From Enoplolaimus lenunculus (lineage: Eukaryota > Nematoda > Enoplea > Enoplida > Thoracostomopsidae), in NCBI GenBank assembly GCA_030248215.1, contig JASANG010003449.1, forward strand, positions 1-64,000: a DNA stretch of 64,000 nucleotides, read 5' to 3'. The translations under genes were made by a program, and so were the position numbers. Positions 12,001-27,000 of the stretch are shown one piece after another; the first letter of the stretch is position 1; every line of letters begins with the position of its first letter. The notes beneath the pieces were generated by a model that was given only the letters and a program-made list of their open reading frames with translations, was not told the origin of the DNA and ran no database searches.

Positions 12001-15000
12001 TAATTGCTTTGCACATACTTTAAGTACTAAGTTGTACTTAAATAGGGTTTCAGAAATCCAGCCATTAGCTCTGCTAATTTGGCAAGATTAACCAAATTTT
12101 CACGTTTGCTTAATGGTATTTTCGATATGCTAACAGACTCAAAAGTTGGACGATTTATAGAGGAATCTCCACAATAATTATAATATAATAAACTGACCTT
12201 GGGATTTTGTACATTTGCTTAGCTGTAATCAGTGTAGTAACAAGACGCTTTCGTTGAATCGATATTGCTCGTTCCCATTTTTGTTCGTATTCTCCATAAG
12301 TTGCACGTTGCTAAAAACACTATACGAATAAAATATACTGGTCATCCAACGTTGCACAATGCGCAAAAGTGTTAGCAAATGCTTAATATCTGTGTGCAAA
12401 TTTTTTAGTTATAGAACAATCCCGTTTTTGTGTTATGAAAATATTGTAAACAAAATATGCTGGAAACTTGCCGAAAATACGCATGTGGGGCGTTCCAGCT
12501 TTAATATATAGGTTTTAAAAACACAACTGCATTCATTTTCAAAGTTGGCAAAAATTGAACGAGTTACCAAACGCTTAAAGTGTTTTCTTATAAATTTATG
12601 TTATCGTTTTTCAACATAATTTCGAGTTAATTTTAGCCAGTAACCAAACCAAGGCCAAAGAAGGCTCAGCCTCTCTGGGTAGATGCATTTTGCTACCCTT
12701 TAGAGAAGATTATAGCGTCTCTGGTAAGTCATATAAAATACTCGCATAAATCATTCTGGATTTTTACCTCTTTCTTATCATTGATGCGCTAGTTACAGAA
12801 CGAATATTGCTCTTGAAGTTCAGTCAGTGCTCATTACTTTTGTGTAATTCTAGTATCTTCTAATTTCAAACGATTGTTCAATTTTATTCAAAAATTTGTA
12901 TTAAACAAAGCTAATCAGAAATTACGGATTTATTAACGTAGAATACAATTTCGACTCAAAATCTGAAAGCTTTCATCAGCTGCAAATAATATATTTTATG
13001 TCAGCTTAACAATTTTTTCGGCAATTAATATATAACATATAATCATTTGTTGTTAGTTTATTCAAATTAAATGCGCTAGATTAATAACGCATCAATTGAA
13101 GCCCGATTTACACGTGCAAGTTTTGACAGCGAGAACTCGCAGCTGCAACTTGCACGAAATAGTTGCAGCTGCAAGAATTTTCAAAAGAACATTCCGATTG
13201 GCCAATCAAATTGCAGGTGCAATAAATTCAAGCGACTTGTAATTGCGTTGACACGTGTGAATTAAATTAAATAACATTAATTCCAGTGACTAACATGCAG
13301 CTGCAAGAACTTCAAAGTTGCTTTGTGACCAACCTTGCACATGCCTATTACACGTGCAAGTTTTTGCTACCGAAACTTGCTCGTGTGAATACGGCTTAAC
13401 GATTTTCGAATCAAAAACTAAATATTACTGTAACTGTAACTAAAGCCAGTATTCTCACATATGTGTGTAGCACCTGTTACCAGTTGGCGATATTCCTTGT
13501 CACTTTCGAACCACGAAATGATAAGGTTTGAAGAAATTTAGCACATTTATTGCATTCGATTTACTCTACTTTTGTGCAACGTTTGAGATATGCATTTGCT
13601 GCAGTTCGTTAGTTTGAAAACCTATCACAAACTGGTAATAGATGCTGCACACATTTGAGAATATTGGCCCAAAATGTAATCGGATTTACCGTATGGAGGA
13701 TACTGAGGACTTCGCCCATGCTGGCGATTTTTGTAATGACCTCGTCCGCAGACATCGTATCGATGCCTCGCATTTGTCGTTTTCCAATTTTTTCGTACAG
13801 CGTTCGTTGCCAAGTGTTTTTGTCCGTTGGATCACACTGAAACAAAATATACACAGCAATTTATATAAACCATTATTCTAGTTGATGAACTATAAAATAC
13901 TCTTAAATTGAGAGCATATATACTGCGAATGAACCTGTATAGTAAATTATTGAAAATTATGTCGAAAACTACAAACTTTAGTGTCAGAATTCTAGTTTTG
14001 GCTTGCTTAAGCTTAGCTTACACGCGTCTAAAAAATTTAAAAGACAATATACAATGAGAGTTTGTTATCTGTATCCAGTTCGAAGTTTTAACCACCAATA
14101 CAGGCTTTTAGTATTGTTCAAATGTGCGCATTTGAAATGTTTCTGGTTTACTTAAAGGTGAAACAAGTAAAAATATGCTAAAATGACTATTTTGCTTATT
14201 TTAACTGTTATACCTTTTCAGGAACATTAAGCATTTGTCGAATAAATTCTTTTATTTTATCTTCATTTTCTTTCTGAAATATGTATCAAATAGTTGGCTA
14301 AAATACAAGCAAACTGCATATAATTCAACACCGGTCATCGTTAGAATTTTTTTGCTTAAAGCCCTATTTACACGTGCAAGTTGCAAGTTTTTGCTGCTAG
14401 AACTTGCAGTTGCAAATTGCACGCAGAATTTGCATTTTTTAATCAGCCAATAACAAAGGGGATACGATAAAGTCAGTGAACTTACATGTTTTTTCACACA
14501 TGTGAACAAAGTTTTCAGCTACGATTTTTAATGAATTGTTTGCAGCTGCATGTTTTTGCAATGGGATTTTTGACAAAACTTACAAGTGCAAGTTGCGGTT
14601 GCAAGTGCTCGCAGGAAAAACTTGCACGTGTGAATATGGCTTTACAGAAGTTATACACAGAATGGCTTGTATAGTTGCATTTTACAGGTTGTTAAAGAGG
14701 TGAGCCCTAACTCAATTGAATAGAACAACGTTTGACCAGGGCCGGAGCAGCCACCCCCCATACCCCCAATTGGGGGGACCCATCTCTAACGGGGCACCCA
14801 CCCTAACCGGTTGAAACAAAAAACGCTTAAGTTTTAATATGCGTCTGGCTTCTCGCTCGGGAGTTTGGGCCCCCACACTGGAATTTGGGTGGAGCCCCCA
14901 CCCCTGCCTGCTCCGGCACTGCGTTAGAGCTATTTTAGCTTTGGAATTTTTTCGCTTCTACTTTCAACAGTTTGATGCAGTTTGTGACCTACAAACAGAT

Positions 15001-18000
15001 TTGTACGCGTATTCTTGCGAACATTTTTGCTTGAAACATATTTTGACTGGTTGCGGCTATAAGGTAACAATTGGAGGTATGCGTCCTGCTCCGAGTGAAA
15101 ATTGACCTCCGGTTCCGGCTATGGTAGAATTTTCGCCGGAGGCTTCGACAATTTCGGCAGTGAAATATTTGTATAGTTTTAGAAAACTTGTATCGTTCAG
15201 CGAGTTGGGGTTTCACATTTGTTTGAATTTTTAGCAAAAACTGGTCAGCATTTCTTAAAAGTAAGGGCCAATGTACAGAACAGGAGCGGAACAGTATTAT
15301 CAGTATATTGCTAAGCCTAAGCCTAAGCCTAAGCCTAGGCGTAAGAATGAGCAGATTTCTAAGCCTAAACCTAACTCTTAGCCTAAGCCAAACAAAAAAA
15401 TAGTCTAAAGCTTAAGCTTACTCTTTTCGGGTCCCACAGAAAAACGTTCCACCCCTGAACTTTACATGGGCCAAAGTAAGTCTAAAACCAAAATTTTCGC
15501 TTCACTAAAAATTTGCTAAAATTGACAAATTAAACATTGTTTTAACAACATAATTTTGTTTCGTATCCAGCAGCATCAGCGATTTCTTCAAAATTTGTTG
15601 CCTGCACCTCCGATTGCAACCTGGTAATATGAATGTCAACGTTTTTTGTAAATGTTACTTTGAGGAACGTAATATTAGCATAAATCTTATCCTAATTCTA
15701 ACTCTAAGACTAAGCCTCAACCAATATGGACACACCTATAAGTGAGCCTAGGTCTATGCCTAAGCCTACACTGCAAGAAATAGTGAGTCAAATTGACTGT
15801 CTTCAAAATAAACGTCAATCTGACTCATCATTTTTTGCAGTGTAAGCAAAAAATTAGTCTAAAGCTTAAGCTTTACAGTAACATATGCGATATTATTCAT
15901 AATTGCCGCTTACCGCAAGATACTTTTCTTTGCTGATATGCACAATATCTAACTCGCGGCCTCCGAAAACGTTCAATCCAACTGGTAGCAACCGTTTGAA
16001 GCATGCAACGATTACGCTTGAATGCTGAATATCATCTTTTTTGCCTTCACGACGCCGTTTCTTACGTTCAGCAATTGCAGCTTTTCCTGAAATGCGTTGT
16101 CAAAGAAAAACTAGTCAAAATGGTTGCAATATTTGCAATATTTGCAATATTAACGCTTGTACAACAATAATGCAATAAAAACGTCAAGTTAATTTGACGT
16201 CACAGATTTGATTGTTCAATTTGTTTTGTGCATATGAATTATATGCTAGAATCAGCTGGAAATAATATCTAAGTTACGTATTATGTGCCTTTTTTTGTTT
16301 TACGATGGCTAGTGGAACGCGAAAAAGACCCCAAAAATTTTGCTGTCATCAAAATTTTTGATACACTCATCGTACTCCAGATTATAAAAAAATTTCACGA
16401 AACTAAGATAAGAGATATCTTTTGGTAGTATCTACTCTCTAAAAACTTAAACTTAAATTATAGCTTAACTAAATTTGAATATTAGTTTAGGTAAAACTCA
16501 AATGGCTGGAACATATTTTTAAGTTTAACACGAGATTAACTAAACTTATATTTGGTTTAAGTAACAAATCCAGCTCACAAATTATGTGTATCTAAGAATT
16601 CACTAAGCTTAGCTTTAGCTAAAAATACGTAACATTTTAAATTAGTTTAAGTGTAAACCAACCTGTTAGTTAGAAAGTTAGTTTAACACTGCTGAATTAG
16701 CTTAAGCTTAAATCAAGTTAGTTTAAGCTTTCAGAGAGTACATACTTGTTTTATGATTGACAAGTATTTGATGTAACGAAACTGGTGCATATTAGACTGA
16801 ACCATTTGTCATAATGATAGGTCAAAAAAAGCCTATTATAGCGTAGATATTTTATGGTTCTGTTCATAATTAAAAAAAGCGGATAATGAATTAAAAATTA
16901 CCTGTTTTCATATCAGCGCCTGAACCTTCTTCTTCTTCAAATTGAGATTTGAAATTCAACTCTTCTCGTTTGAAATGCTAAAATAGAATAAACGCTTATA
17001 TTTAACGATGAACTTACAGTACAATTGACTTCCGCGTAGTTAAATGTATTATAACAAAAATAAGCAAATATGGAAAAACGGCTTAAGTTGCATGTTTTGA
17101 AGGCTCGAGCTAATCGTAAATATACAGCTTTTTTTTGTTATATCCGCAATAAACAAGCATAAATGCTCATTTAGACTGGAAATTTAGCTTGAAGCTTTGT
17201 CTCGGTCCACTTTGGTCACAACCGCCCTCGAATAGAAATAAACAGATTGGGCTAAAATACAGGCAATACAGCGTATACATTTAATGTACTGTATTCTATG
17301 CACCAGTGTCTGAACTATGCTCATTATTGAGAATTTCAATGAAAAACATAGTGTTAGGGTTGCGCTATACTTCACTCCGCCGGACGTCGCCGCACGTCGC
17401 CGCACGCCGCTATAGCCAAAACCTATTTGGTGGCGTGCGGCGACGCGCGGCAGCGTGCAGCGATTTTTAATTAAATAAGTTTAGTATGCCGTGCCGCGTC
17501 GTCCGACGGCGGGCGGCGAGCATAGCGCAACCCTTAGACTACTTATAATAAAATTGTGAAGTCTCGGTATAGCGCTTACCTGTGAGTTTGACCAAATTTT
17601 AAATATGACAGCAACGTTTTCATACAACGCGTCGATGTCGTTGTTTGGATTTTTGAGCCAATTTGCCCTAAACAATAAATAAAATTTTAATATTTATACA
17701 AGAAACAGTTGCAGATTGTGAAAACAAATGGTATTTTTTGAGTTACAATTTCTGGTGACAAACAGTTTAAGGGTTACGGTATATATACTTTACTATTGCC
17801 GCATGCCGCCACGCGGTGGTGTTTTGATAATTTTTAATAAAAAGATTACGGTGCCGCGCGTCGGCGTCGGGCGGCGTCCGGCAGCTCGCAGCGACGTACG
17901 GCAAAATTTGCACCGGGTCGCGTGCCGCGGTCCGGCGGCGCGCGGCATGTACACCGCAACCCTAAGACTTTCATTTTATATTTTACAATTTAAATAATTA

Positions 18001-21000
18001 GAAAGTTATAGATTTTTACCGGTGCAGATCGGTGTATTTGATAACCATTGTTAAAACAGCATAAATATCGCGGACCAATATTGCATGAAGCTAAAACAAT
18101 AACAATTGAATAAACTATTTCAAATAATATTAAAACAACTATAATTTCCATTAAGTGTCCCTGTTTCACCTGAGCCTAAATTTCAGATGACGGGCACCCA
18201 CCGTTCGACTGTTGAGTACAAAATATAAAACGCTTCGCGACACTATGAGCTTCGCTCGGAGTTTCGCTCCGCTCAATCATTCAAGCTTGGTGAAGACGTA
18301 CATTGAGAACAGCAGCTTTTGTAAAGTGGCGTGCTGGTACGAAGAAATACAGAGCTGATACGGAAGCATTATAAGGCGGAATACGGACGCGACATGGAGC
18401 AGGGGCCCAATATGTGGCAAAAATCGTGTAAAAAATTCAAAAAATGAATTTCTGTCGGTTTTGAAATTTTTACTTCAAAAATAATTTGAAACAAATTTTG
18501 CTCCGCAGACTGAACGTTTAGAATTTTTATCGTTGATTCGATTTTTTTCTGGTTTGCCGATTGTTAAATTTAGCTTAGAACTGTACGGAATAAGGGATTA
18601 ACACTCGCGACGGGAAGCTTAAATTAATTACATTTAAACATTATCAAAATCAGCATAACCATTGCTGAAACGATGTTAATTTTTTATAATATAACTGCTA
18701 TTTTCGTGCGACAGATTAAACACGGATTTTTTGTGAAGCCATGTGAGGCGGACGGCTTGAAAAAAATCCCTCGTGTGGCGCCACGGCGGAGTTTAGACGG
18801 GCCCCAAGCCGATCCACTTTCATCCCTGACGCTATTCCTCTTCCTGTTGCATTCCGTATTCGGCCGAAATGCTGCGAGTTGTGTAGTCTTGCCGTGAAAA
18901 GTATTATCCATTCTTTAAGCAACATCGACGCTGGTCGATGCAAAGTCATTTGAAGCAGGCGGCGGTCTGGTGTATCGAAAATGGTGAACCTAAACTTATA
19001 ATTGTTTTCAGCTTTCAATTAGCAATCGCAAAAAGGTTCAGAAACCGATTCGTCACATACTGTCGCCCCTACCGGCCCCTGTATTCGTCGTTGTCCCGAC
19101 ACATACCTCTCCAACAGCGCCTTCATCGGCTTCATCTGGATGTGCGTACACAAACAGCTCTTCTTTCTGCGCTTGTTGCGTATTGTCGCGAAGTTTCGTT
19201 ACCACTGGCAACATATGATCGGATACCGGATCGTACGTAACCAACGGGATTGTTTGCAGCATAAACGCTAAAAACTCACAACATCTCTTTCTGCCGTTTC
19301 AGTTTCAATATCAAACAACGCTTCGAACTCCAACACTTTTTGATACAACGCGTTCACGATCACAGCTCGACTATATGTGCTTACCCGTTTGAACTCGAGA
19401 CGACTCGGACGTCTTGTGGAGATTTTGCACTGCGTATAAGCATTAATAATTGCTACTGCATACGAGAAAAGCTATACACGAAATTATGTTCGTAGGACCC
19501 CGTTCAACAGATGATTCGTCGTAATCCATGCCAAATAAAAACACAAAGGCATAAATACTGTCAAGAAGTTTAAAAATTGAAACAATCTATAAAACTTACA
19601 GGCAACTCTCGCCAACCATGAACAATTTGTGTCTCCAATGTGATCGTTGGTAAGCATAAACACCGCTTTGAACAACGTATTGATGTGCTCCGATTTCACT
19701 TGCGTCAACGGTCGATCGGCATTTCTGTAAAAACCACAAAACGATGCATTTGTTAGTTGTTTCTGCGCTCAAAATAATATTTCTGATATTTAAGAAAAAA
19801 TTTCTTACATTTAACAAATATAATCAGCAAGGTGCACTTGAAAAGTATATATTTCTGTTATAACACAAAAAGTTTCAAAAAGGTCTTTTGAAACAAAGTC
19901 TGAAAATAAACGTTTTCCAGTTATTTTTAGAAAAAATGGTCTTAAATATCAGAAAAACTTTTCAGGTTTGCCACAGAAAATACTTTTCTGAATAAATTCA
20001 GAAATATGTTTTTTGTGTGTGAGCAAACAACGTTGCTAAACATACGTTCTGACTTCTAGGGTCGACAAAGTTATTCTAATGCCTGTTAAAAGTGCGTTTT
20101 TGGTTATCTGTGCAGAAATTTCGACGGGGATATATTCGGCGGGTCACGGTAGTGATGGGTGGGGCTCGATTCATAAGGCCAAGGCCTCACGCTTTTGGTT
20201 TATTCCTTAAAAGCTGCTAATTTCAAACGTTTATCTCAACGATGGTTTTACAACAATTAGGTGCGTTTTCCGTTACAACGTAAATTTTTTCATGGTCTGC
20301 GATTATAATTATATTTGCTTATTGCCATAAGTCAACACGGGAGTAAGGTGGTTCCGTTGGCTGAGTCGTCCACGGAAAAGATTTTACGCTTTCTCAGGAA
20401 AGTTTTAACCCTGCTGTAACCCACGTGCATGTACCACTTGAAATTATTTTAGTCTCTCTCCGTGCCTTGCTGATTTGCTGCGGGTGCAGCAAGTCAGCTA
20501 GCGACAAAAACAAAACCACCTTTATTGACCAACAATGCCGGCGGAAGCGCCCCTTAAACCTCCTACTGGGTGGCGACATTGGGGCCCAATATTGGCAAAC
20601 CCAATTTTTTTCGTTGACCACCAAGGTAGCGCCCCCAAACATCCAATCTGGGACCGCCCGACCCTTGGTGGCCCCATCTTGGCAAACTGAAATAAATTCC
20701 GTGGACCACGAAGTTTAGCTGTGATACATGTCGGTGAGGGCCTATTCGGACCTGTTTGGGAGCGCCCGACTATCCTAACGCCTGCCCTGTTAACCAAGTT
20801 CAAAGTAACAAATCATAAAACATACTCTGGTTGTTTTGAACCTTCAGGACCAAACTGCCACCAATAAGTTGCGTAACTGAAACATTAATTGTTTCGTAAA
20901 GAATTTAAGAAAAAATGTTAATGTAAATGCAAATTAACTACATTTGTAGTGGCGGATCCGTAAGTAAAATATCGGCCAGTGTAAAGAACAGGGACGGAAC

Positions 21001-24000
21001 AGCTTTATAAGCATATTCCTAAGCCAAAGCCTAAGCCTAAGCGTAAGAATGAACATAGCCTAAGCCTAAGCCTAAGCGTAAGCGTAAGAATGAACATTTT
21101 CCAAAGCCTAAGCCTAAGCGTAAGCGTAAGAATGAACATATTCCAAAATCTAAGCCTAAGCTTAAGCCAAAGCGTAAGAATGAGCATATTCCAAAGCCAA
21201 AGCCTAAGCCTAAGCCTAAGCCAAGCAAAAAACTTAGCCTAAAGCTTAAGCTAACTCTATCGCAGTCCCACAGAAAAACGTTCCGCCCCTGATCTTTACA
21301 TGGGCCGTAATATCTGACATGGACGGGCGCGTGCTATATATAATCATGAAAAGAACCTTGCGCAGGCGGAACGAGCGAGCGACGCCAAACACAATTATAG
21401 TATGGAAATGATAATACAAAAATTTCAATCCGGTGGTGGAGATGGTCTGTTCGAACTTTGTTGGGAATCATCGTCTGGTGCCCCCTTTGGATGCACCTGT
21501 TTCAGAATTAAGTGATGTTACGTTTAGGTTAGGCTGACAAGTTATATATTCCAGCTGTATCGCTGGAGCGGCCCATGTAAAGGTCAGGGGCGGAACGTTT
21601 TTTTGTTGGACTGGAATAGAATAAGCTTAAACTTTAGAATAATTTTTTGTATTTGGCTTAGGCTTAGGCTTAGGAATATGTTCATTCTTACGCTTAGGCT
21701 TAGGCTTAGGCTTAGACTTAGGAATAAGCTTATAATACTGTTCCGCCCCTGTTTTACGTTGGCCACTGAAGCAAATGCAGAAATTCTTAATTTAAACTAG
21801 TATGATTCATGGTACCGATTTAACCCAATTTGATACTAAAAACTTTAGAGTTTTATCGAAAGCAAAAGCTTAAATGAGACTAGAGAGCTGGTACTATATT
21901 GCACTACTTCAATAACGCATTGAATGAACTCGTAAAACCCTCAAAAATAATACTAAATTTAAAATATATACCAGTTAATTTCAAATGGTAAATCAGTGCT
22001 TATTCCAATAACAAACTATTGCTGGTTCAGGTCAGAATTGGCAAAAATCTTATATCTATTCGTTAAACCATGAGTGGATGATATAAAGAGTGTGTAACTG
22101 GGTACATTCTGTGTACAAAAGAATTTACGCAGCGCACGTTGCGTTTTGGGCCGACCCCCTTATCTCGAGGGGGGTGTTGAAATTTGCACAGAGCGAAAAA
22201 AAGACATAATATGCCATGCCCAAAAAGTGCTCGTATATTGTCTTAAAACTACCCAATATTATATCATGGGACATTGACACCCCCCCTCTAAATAAGAGTG
22301 GTACAGCAAAAATGATGCAACGCGGGGTGGTACTTTTTGTGCCACACGAAATCCGACAATTGCATACTCTTATTCGTGATCATCCAAAGTGTTAATAGGG
22401 TAGTGTTAACGCGTGACAAATATAAAATTTGCCACGCGTTAACGTTACCTTATGACACTTTTTGTGGCAAGGGTAAATTTTATATTGTGACCGGCACAGA
22501 AGACAAAATTAAAGTTTAACAAAATAAAAAATTCAAAAAAAAAATTAATATTTTATAACCTGGCTGTCATCGGAATATCAACGTCGAATATTTGCGGCTG
22601 ATCGGCGTATTTGGATCCGTTTTGAGCGTGACTTTCAATGGTCGATAGCAATTTGTCTAATTGGGGTATATTTTCCGTAAGCGTTTGAAGCATTTCTAAA
22701 CACAAACAAACCTACGTTTAAACAATATGGTCAGAAACGAATTTATGCTGACCTTTTTTGTCAACGGCATAGCCAATGTCCAGTAAAAAAATTTGAAAAG
22801 ATGGGGTTTTTAACGTTTAACCTGTTAAAAATGTCCTAAACCTGCGGCAAATATTCCAAATAAATTTTGACCGTTAAAATGATGACCCATGTATAGAACA
22901 GGGTCGGATCGTTTTCTGGAGGGGTGGTAATAGAGTCAGTTTAAGCTTTAGACTAATTTTTTGCTTAGGCTTAGGCTTAGAGATAGGCTCATCCATACGC
23001 TTAGGCTTAGGAATAGGCTCATCCTTATGCTTAGTCTTAGGCTTAGGTATAAGCTTAGGCTTAAGCTTAGGCTTAGGTATATGCTTATACTACTGTTCCG
23101 GCCCTGTTCTATACATGGGGAGTTAAGATTTCGTCCTAAAATCCTAACTGAGACGTTTGTAGATATTAAAAAATTGGTAAAATTACGCATTGTTTACCTT
23201 GTGCTTGAACAGAACTTTCTTCCATTTTCGCCAGTACCGAACATCTGTTGTTCAAGTTGAAATCAGGTTCCAGAAACGCAACGGGAAACGCTCGTGAAAA
23301 CGCACTCAAACACTGTCCGAGTGCCGGTCTGTGTCTGAAACAGTAAAGGCGTTACGTTTTAGTATTGAATTCAAAAGAAAATTAGGCAAAGGTTGATATA
23401 CTTGTTTCACCTTGGCTTCGCCAAAACGCAGTACCAGTGGTATACTAATTAGGATTGATTCCAAGAAGCTATAATCTCATGTAAAATATCTTTACAATCA
23501 AACAAGAAAATTATTTTCAAATTCAGAAGGATATTTAAATAAACTGCTAAAATGGATGGGTTTCTGAACCGTTACTTAAGTGTTTACTTAAGTGTTACTT
23601 AAGTAATTACTTAAATCGCCGACTTAAGTATTTACTTAAGTTATACTTAAGTAATTACTTACTAAAGTCGCCGACATAAGTAAATACTTAAACATTTTAA
23701 CAAAAACGAATAAACGCCAAATGTGAGCTATGGTCATAACAAGAAAACTACAGTTTCGTTTTATATTAAAAGATGCGCTATCAGTGTTTTAATGCCATCA
23801 GACCAAGCTAAGCATACTTGAACTGTTAATCTGTAATATACCAAATTTGTTCAGCGACTTAATTGTTTACTTAACTTAAGTAAGCTTTTAAAAACGACAA
23901 AATGGTTAAGTACTAAGTTGGTTTTGGAAACCAGCCAATGACATTTAAGAAACCAAACAATACTTACTGATCGAGCTCAGCTTGCAGTTGTGGTCGCCTG

Positions 24001-27000
24001 TCCAAGTGATGGTACATCGCAGTGAGTTGATACAAGCAATCCAAAATTTTGTAGCACGCCACTTGAATGTCGTCCACTGCAAAAACAGAAAAAAATGCCA
24101 ATTTAGACGTTTTGTATTATTTAGAAATCTTTGTTTTCTAATTATAGTAACTATGATGCCGTGTTGTCATTTCATTCTATACAGGGGTGGTTTCTGGAGC
24201 CAAACGGCGCACCTACTTGAATTTATCAGCCACCTTAGGCCCGTAGCTAGCTCAATATACAAGGATGGGGCCAAAAAATATTTCTGGATGACATGCAACG
24301 ATTTTAAATCGCTTACAAACGGGACTAAAACTTTATATGGGGAAGGCAACGTTTTTCTGGGGGGGGGGGCGGACTAAAACTTTATATGGGGAAGGCAACG
24401 TTTTTCTGGGGGGGGGGGCGGGTGCAAGCTAACACGCTACTGTCCCTCTTTCACTTTACCACAGGATCCGATACGTCTCGAATATTTTACTGCTTTTCAA
24501 AAAATAATTTGTTTTCACAAAAAACTTACATATAATATCAGGACCAAAACCGTTCGCTGCCAAATGATTAAATATGCACGTTAGAAGCGGCATCAGCACT
24601 TGATGACAGTATTCCATGCTGTTCCATGATTTCAAACTTCCCGACCTGAATACAAAATGGCCCATGATGTATAACAGGATCCGGTTCCAATGCCATAATA
24701 CCTTCAGATGTAGAAAACTTCGTTTTCACATGTATATCCAGACATGTTTTAGGTTACGTTTAACAAACCAAACTAAAGTTAAAAATTAAACCGTTTCAAA
24801 TATTAAACAGTAAAATCTTAGGCTTAATGCTTAATCAGCTTTACGAATTCAGTTTTTGAGGTTAATAGATTTTATATATAAGGGGGGTACAACCAACAGT
24901 ATCAACCTCCCGCTTAGCTATTTTTCACGGTTGCATTTCATTGCATCCTGATAATTCTACGTGGTGCACTTATTTATTTGTTGAATTTATTGTTCTTACC
25001 GCAATGCGCTGTATTGTCCGTTTTCTTTGATTAATTTTAGCGTCGCAATTAAATCCTCGGCTGCTGAACTGAAGAACATCAGCAGGCCTGTTCGAATGAT
25101 ATCTGAGCTCATCTTGACTAAAGCCCTGAAAGAAGCAGTAAAATCTAATTAGCACACGAGTAACGCATTTTTTGATACGTAAAACGGTGCTACTGTAGTG
25201 ACCCGATCAAAATGGGGACTGATATTTATTTGGCCTCTCAAGAGGGTACCGCCCGTGTTATTCGGTTACGGACTGTTATTTATTTTTAACCACACGCACC
25301 GCCACCCTTCGTTACTGATATATATCCGGCGTTGCAACTATCCGTTGAATTACACGTTTTTGGCCTTGCATCAAAAGCTTGAGCGATAATGCAAGGTTAT
25401 ACTTAGGAATGTTACTTTCAAAACTTAAGAACGCTTTAAAGTTTCGAACTCAACTTCATTTGGTCCTGGAATTGAAGAAATATTTATTCTGTATAAAATT
25501 AAGCTTAAATTATAGCTTAACTAAACTTGAATATTAGTTTAAGTAAAACTTAAACGGTTGGGCGTTGACGGAACTAGAATTGTTAACTTGGACTAACATA
25601 TACCTATTTTTGATTTTAAGTAACAAACGCAACTCAAAACTTACATGTATCTAACAATTCGTTAACTTTAAATTAAACTAAAAAATATGTAAGATTTTAA
25701 ATGAGTTTAACCGTAAACTTAGTTGTTAGTTAATCTAGAAAGCTAGTTTGATGCTGCTAGATTAGCTTAAGCTTAAATCAAGTTAATTTAAGATTTTTGA
25801 CAATATGGCCATAATGGTGGTAAGCTTAGGGTTGCGCTATACTTTTCTTCGTCGCAACACCGCCGCAACGCCAGCGTCCGGCGTCAAGCGGCGAGTGTAG
25901 CGCAATCCTAAATATACCAGAGTTCTTTTAATGCCGCTAAAAACGCGACTTACTTGATATCAACTGCTTGGAAAATACACATCAAACAGTTGACAGTGCC
26001 TTTAGCATCGCATCCAAACGCACGAGTTTTTGTTCGAAGAAACGACGCCAGCCGACAGAAAATTCTAAAATACAAAATAAACATATAAATTAATTCGTTG
26101 GTTTGTTTTTGAAACAATAAACATAAATACATAAATACAGGTAAAAAAGGCCTCCATTGCGGTTTAAAGGTGCTCTGAATTTGCGGAGCGGTCAAAGGGA
26201 CCACAACCCCTCTGACGGTCAAATTAAAGAAAATTTTAGTGTGACGCCGACGGACGGCACCGCGCGACAAATTAGCGAGTGCAATCAGCTGAGGGACACA
26301 CGATTCCAACAGGTCTTGAGGCTGAAACGTTTACGATGCCGTGTGTCGAAATCTTTTGATGTTTCCGCTGCGATTAATTTGTTGCACTTGCGTTACGAAG
26401 TATAGAATTTCAAAGAACAAAATGTAATTTTCCTCGGCCGAAAAATCCGTTAACGAGCCATTGCAACCAAAATGTATGCTGAATTTACCCAGTAACCATT
26501 TCCTTTTCGGAATTCGATGCAACAGCGCTTTGACTGGATCCACTGACTCCAAGAAAATACGCCGTGTGCGCTTTGAAGTACGCTTGCATTAATGGTAACA
26601 CGACCTACAAATAATCGTTGCACGATTACTATTGGAAGAATGCCACAGTGTAATTTTCAGTGAGTTGATTTTAACTCAGAATTAGTAGAATCCTTCAGTC
26701 TGAGTTAGGACTATTAGAACTCAGAATTTTGAGTTGATTCCATTTATTCTGAGTTAATTAATAAACTCATCCAGAGTCAACTCAACTCAGAGTGAGTTAA
26801 TGTTTACTGATATTAGTTCTAAAATAACCAACTGGCTAGGTGATTTGAATAATCAGCTCATTGAAATTTACTGTGCACATAGTTTAAACGTTTTTAGGTA
26901 GCTATAAAGTCTTCCGATTGGCCAATCAAAATACAGATGCAAAAAATTCAAGCAACTTGCAACTGCGTTCACACGCGCGAATTAAATTTAATAGCACAAA

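Noticed and set aside
15545-15612. Possible minus-strand exon ([18 protein letters not shown] frame) after an acceptor-like site
   Set aside because: No RyR counterpart, no donor in frame, and e17 joins e16 directly in phase without it.
18684-19018. Overlapping 75-100 codon ORFs on both strands
   Set aside because: No recognisable family, no splice context, and located in a repeat-like intron.
20974-21306. Hexamer arrays as interstitial or terminal telomere
   Set aside because: Arrays are short, degenerate and enclosed in TIR elements with target duplications, so they belong to mobile elements rather than chromosome ends.
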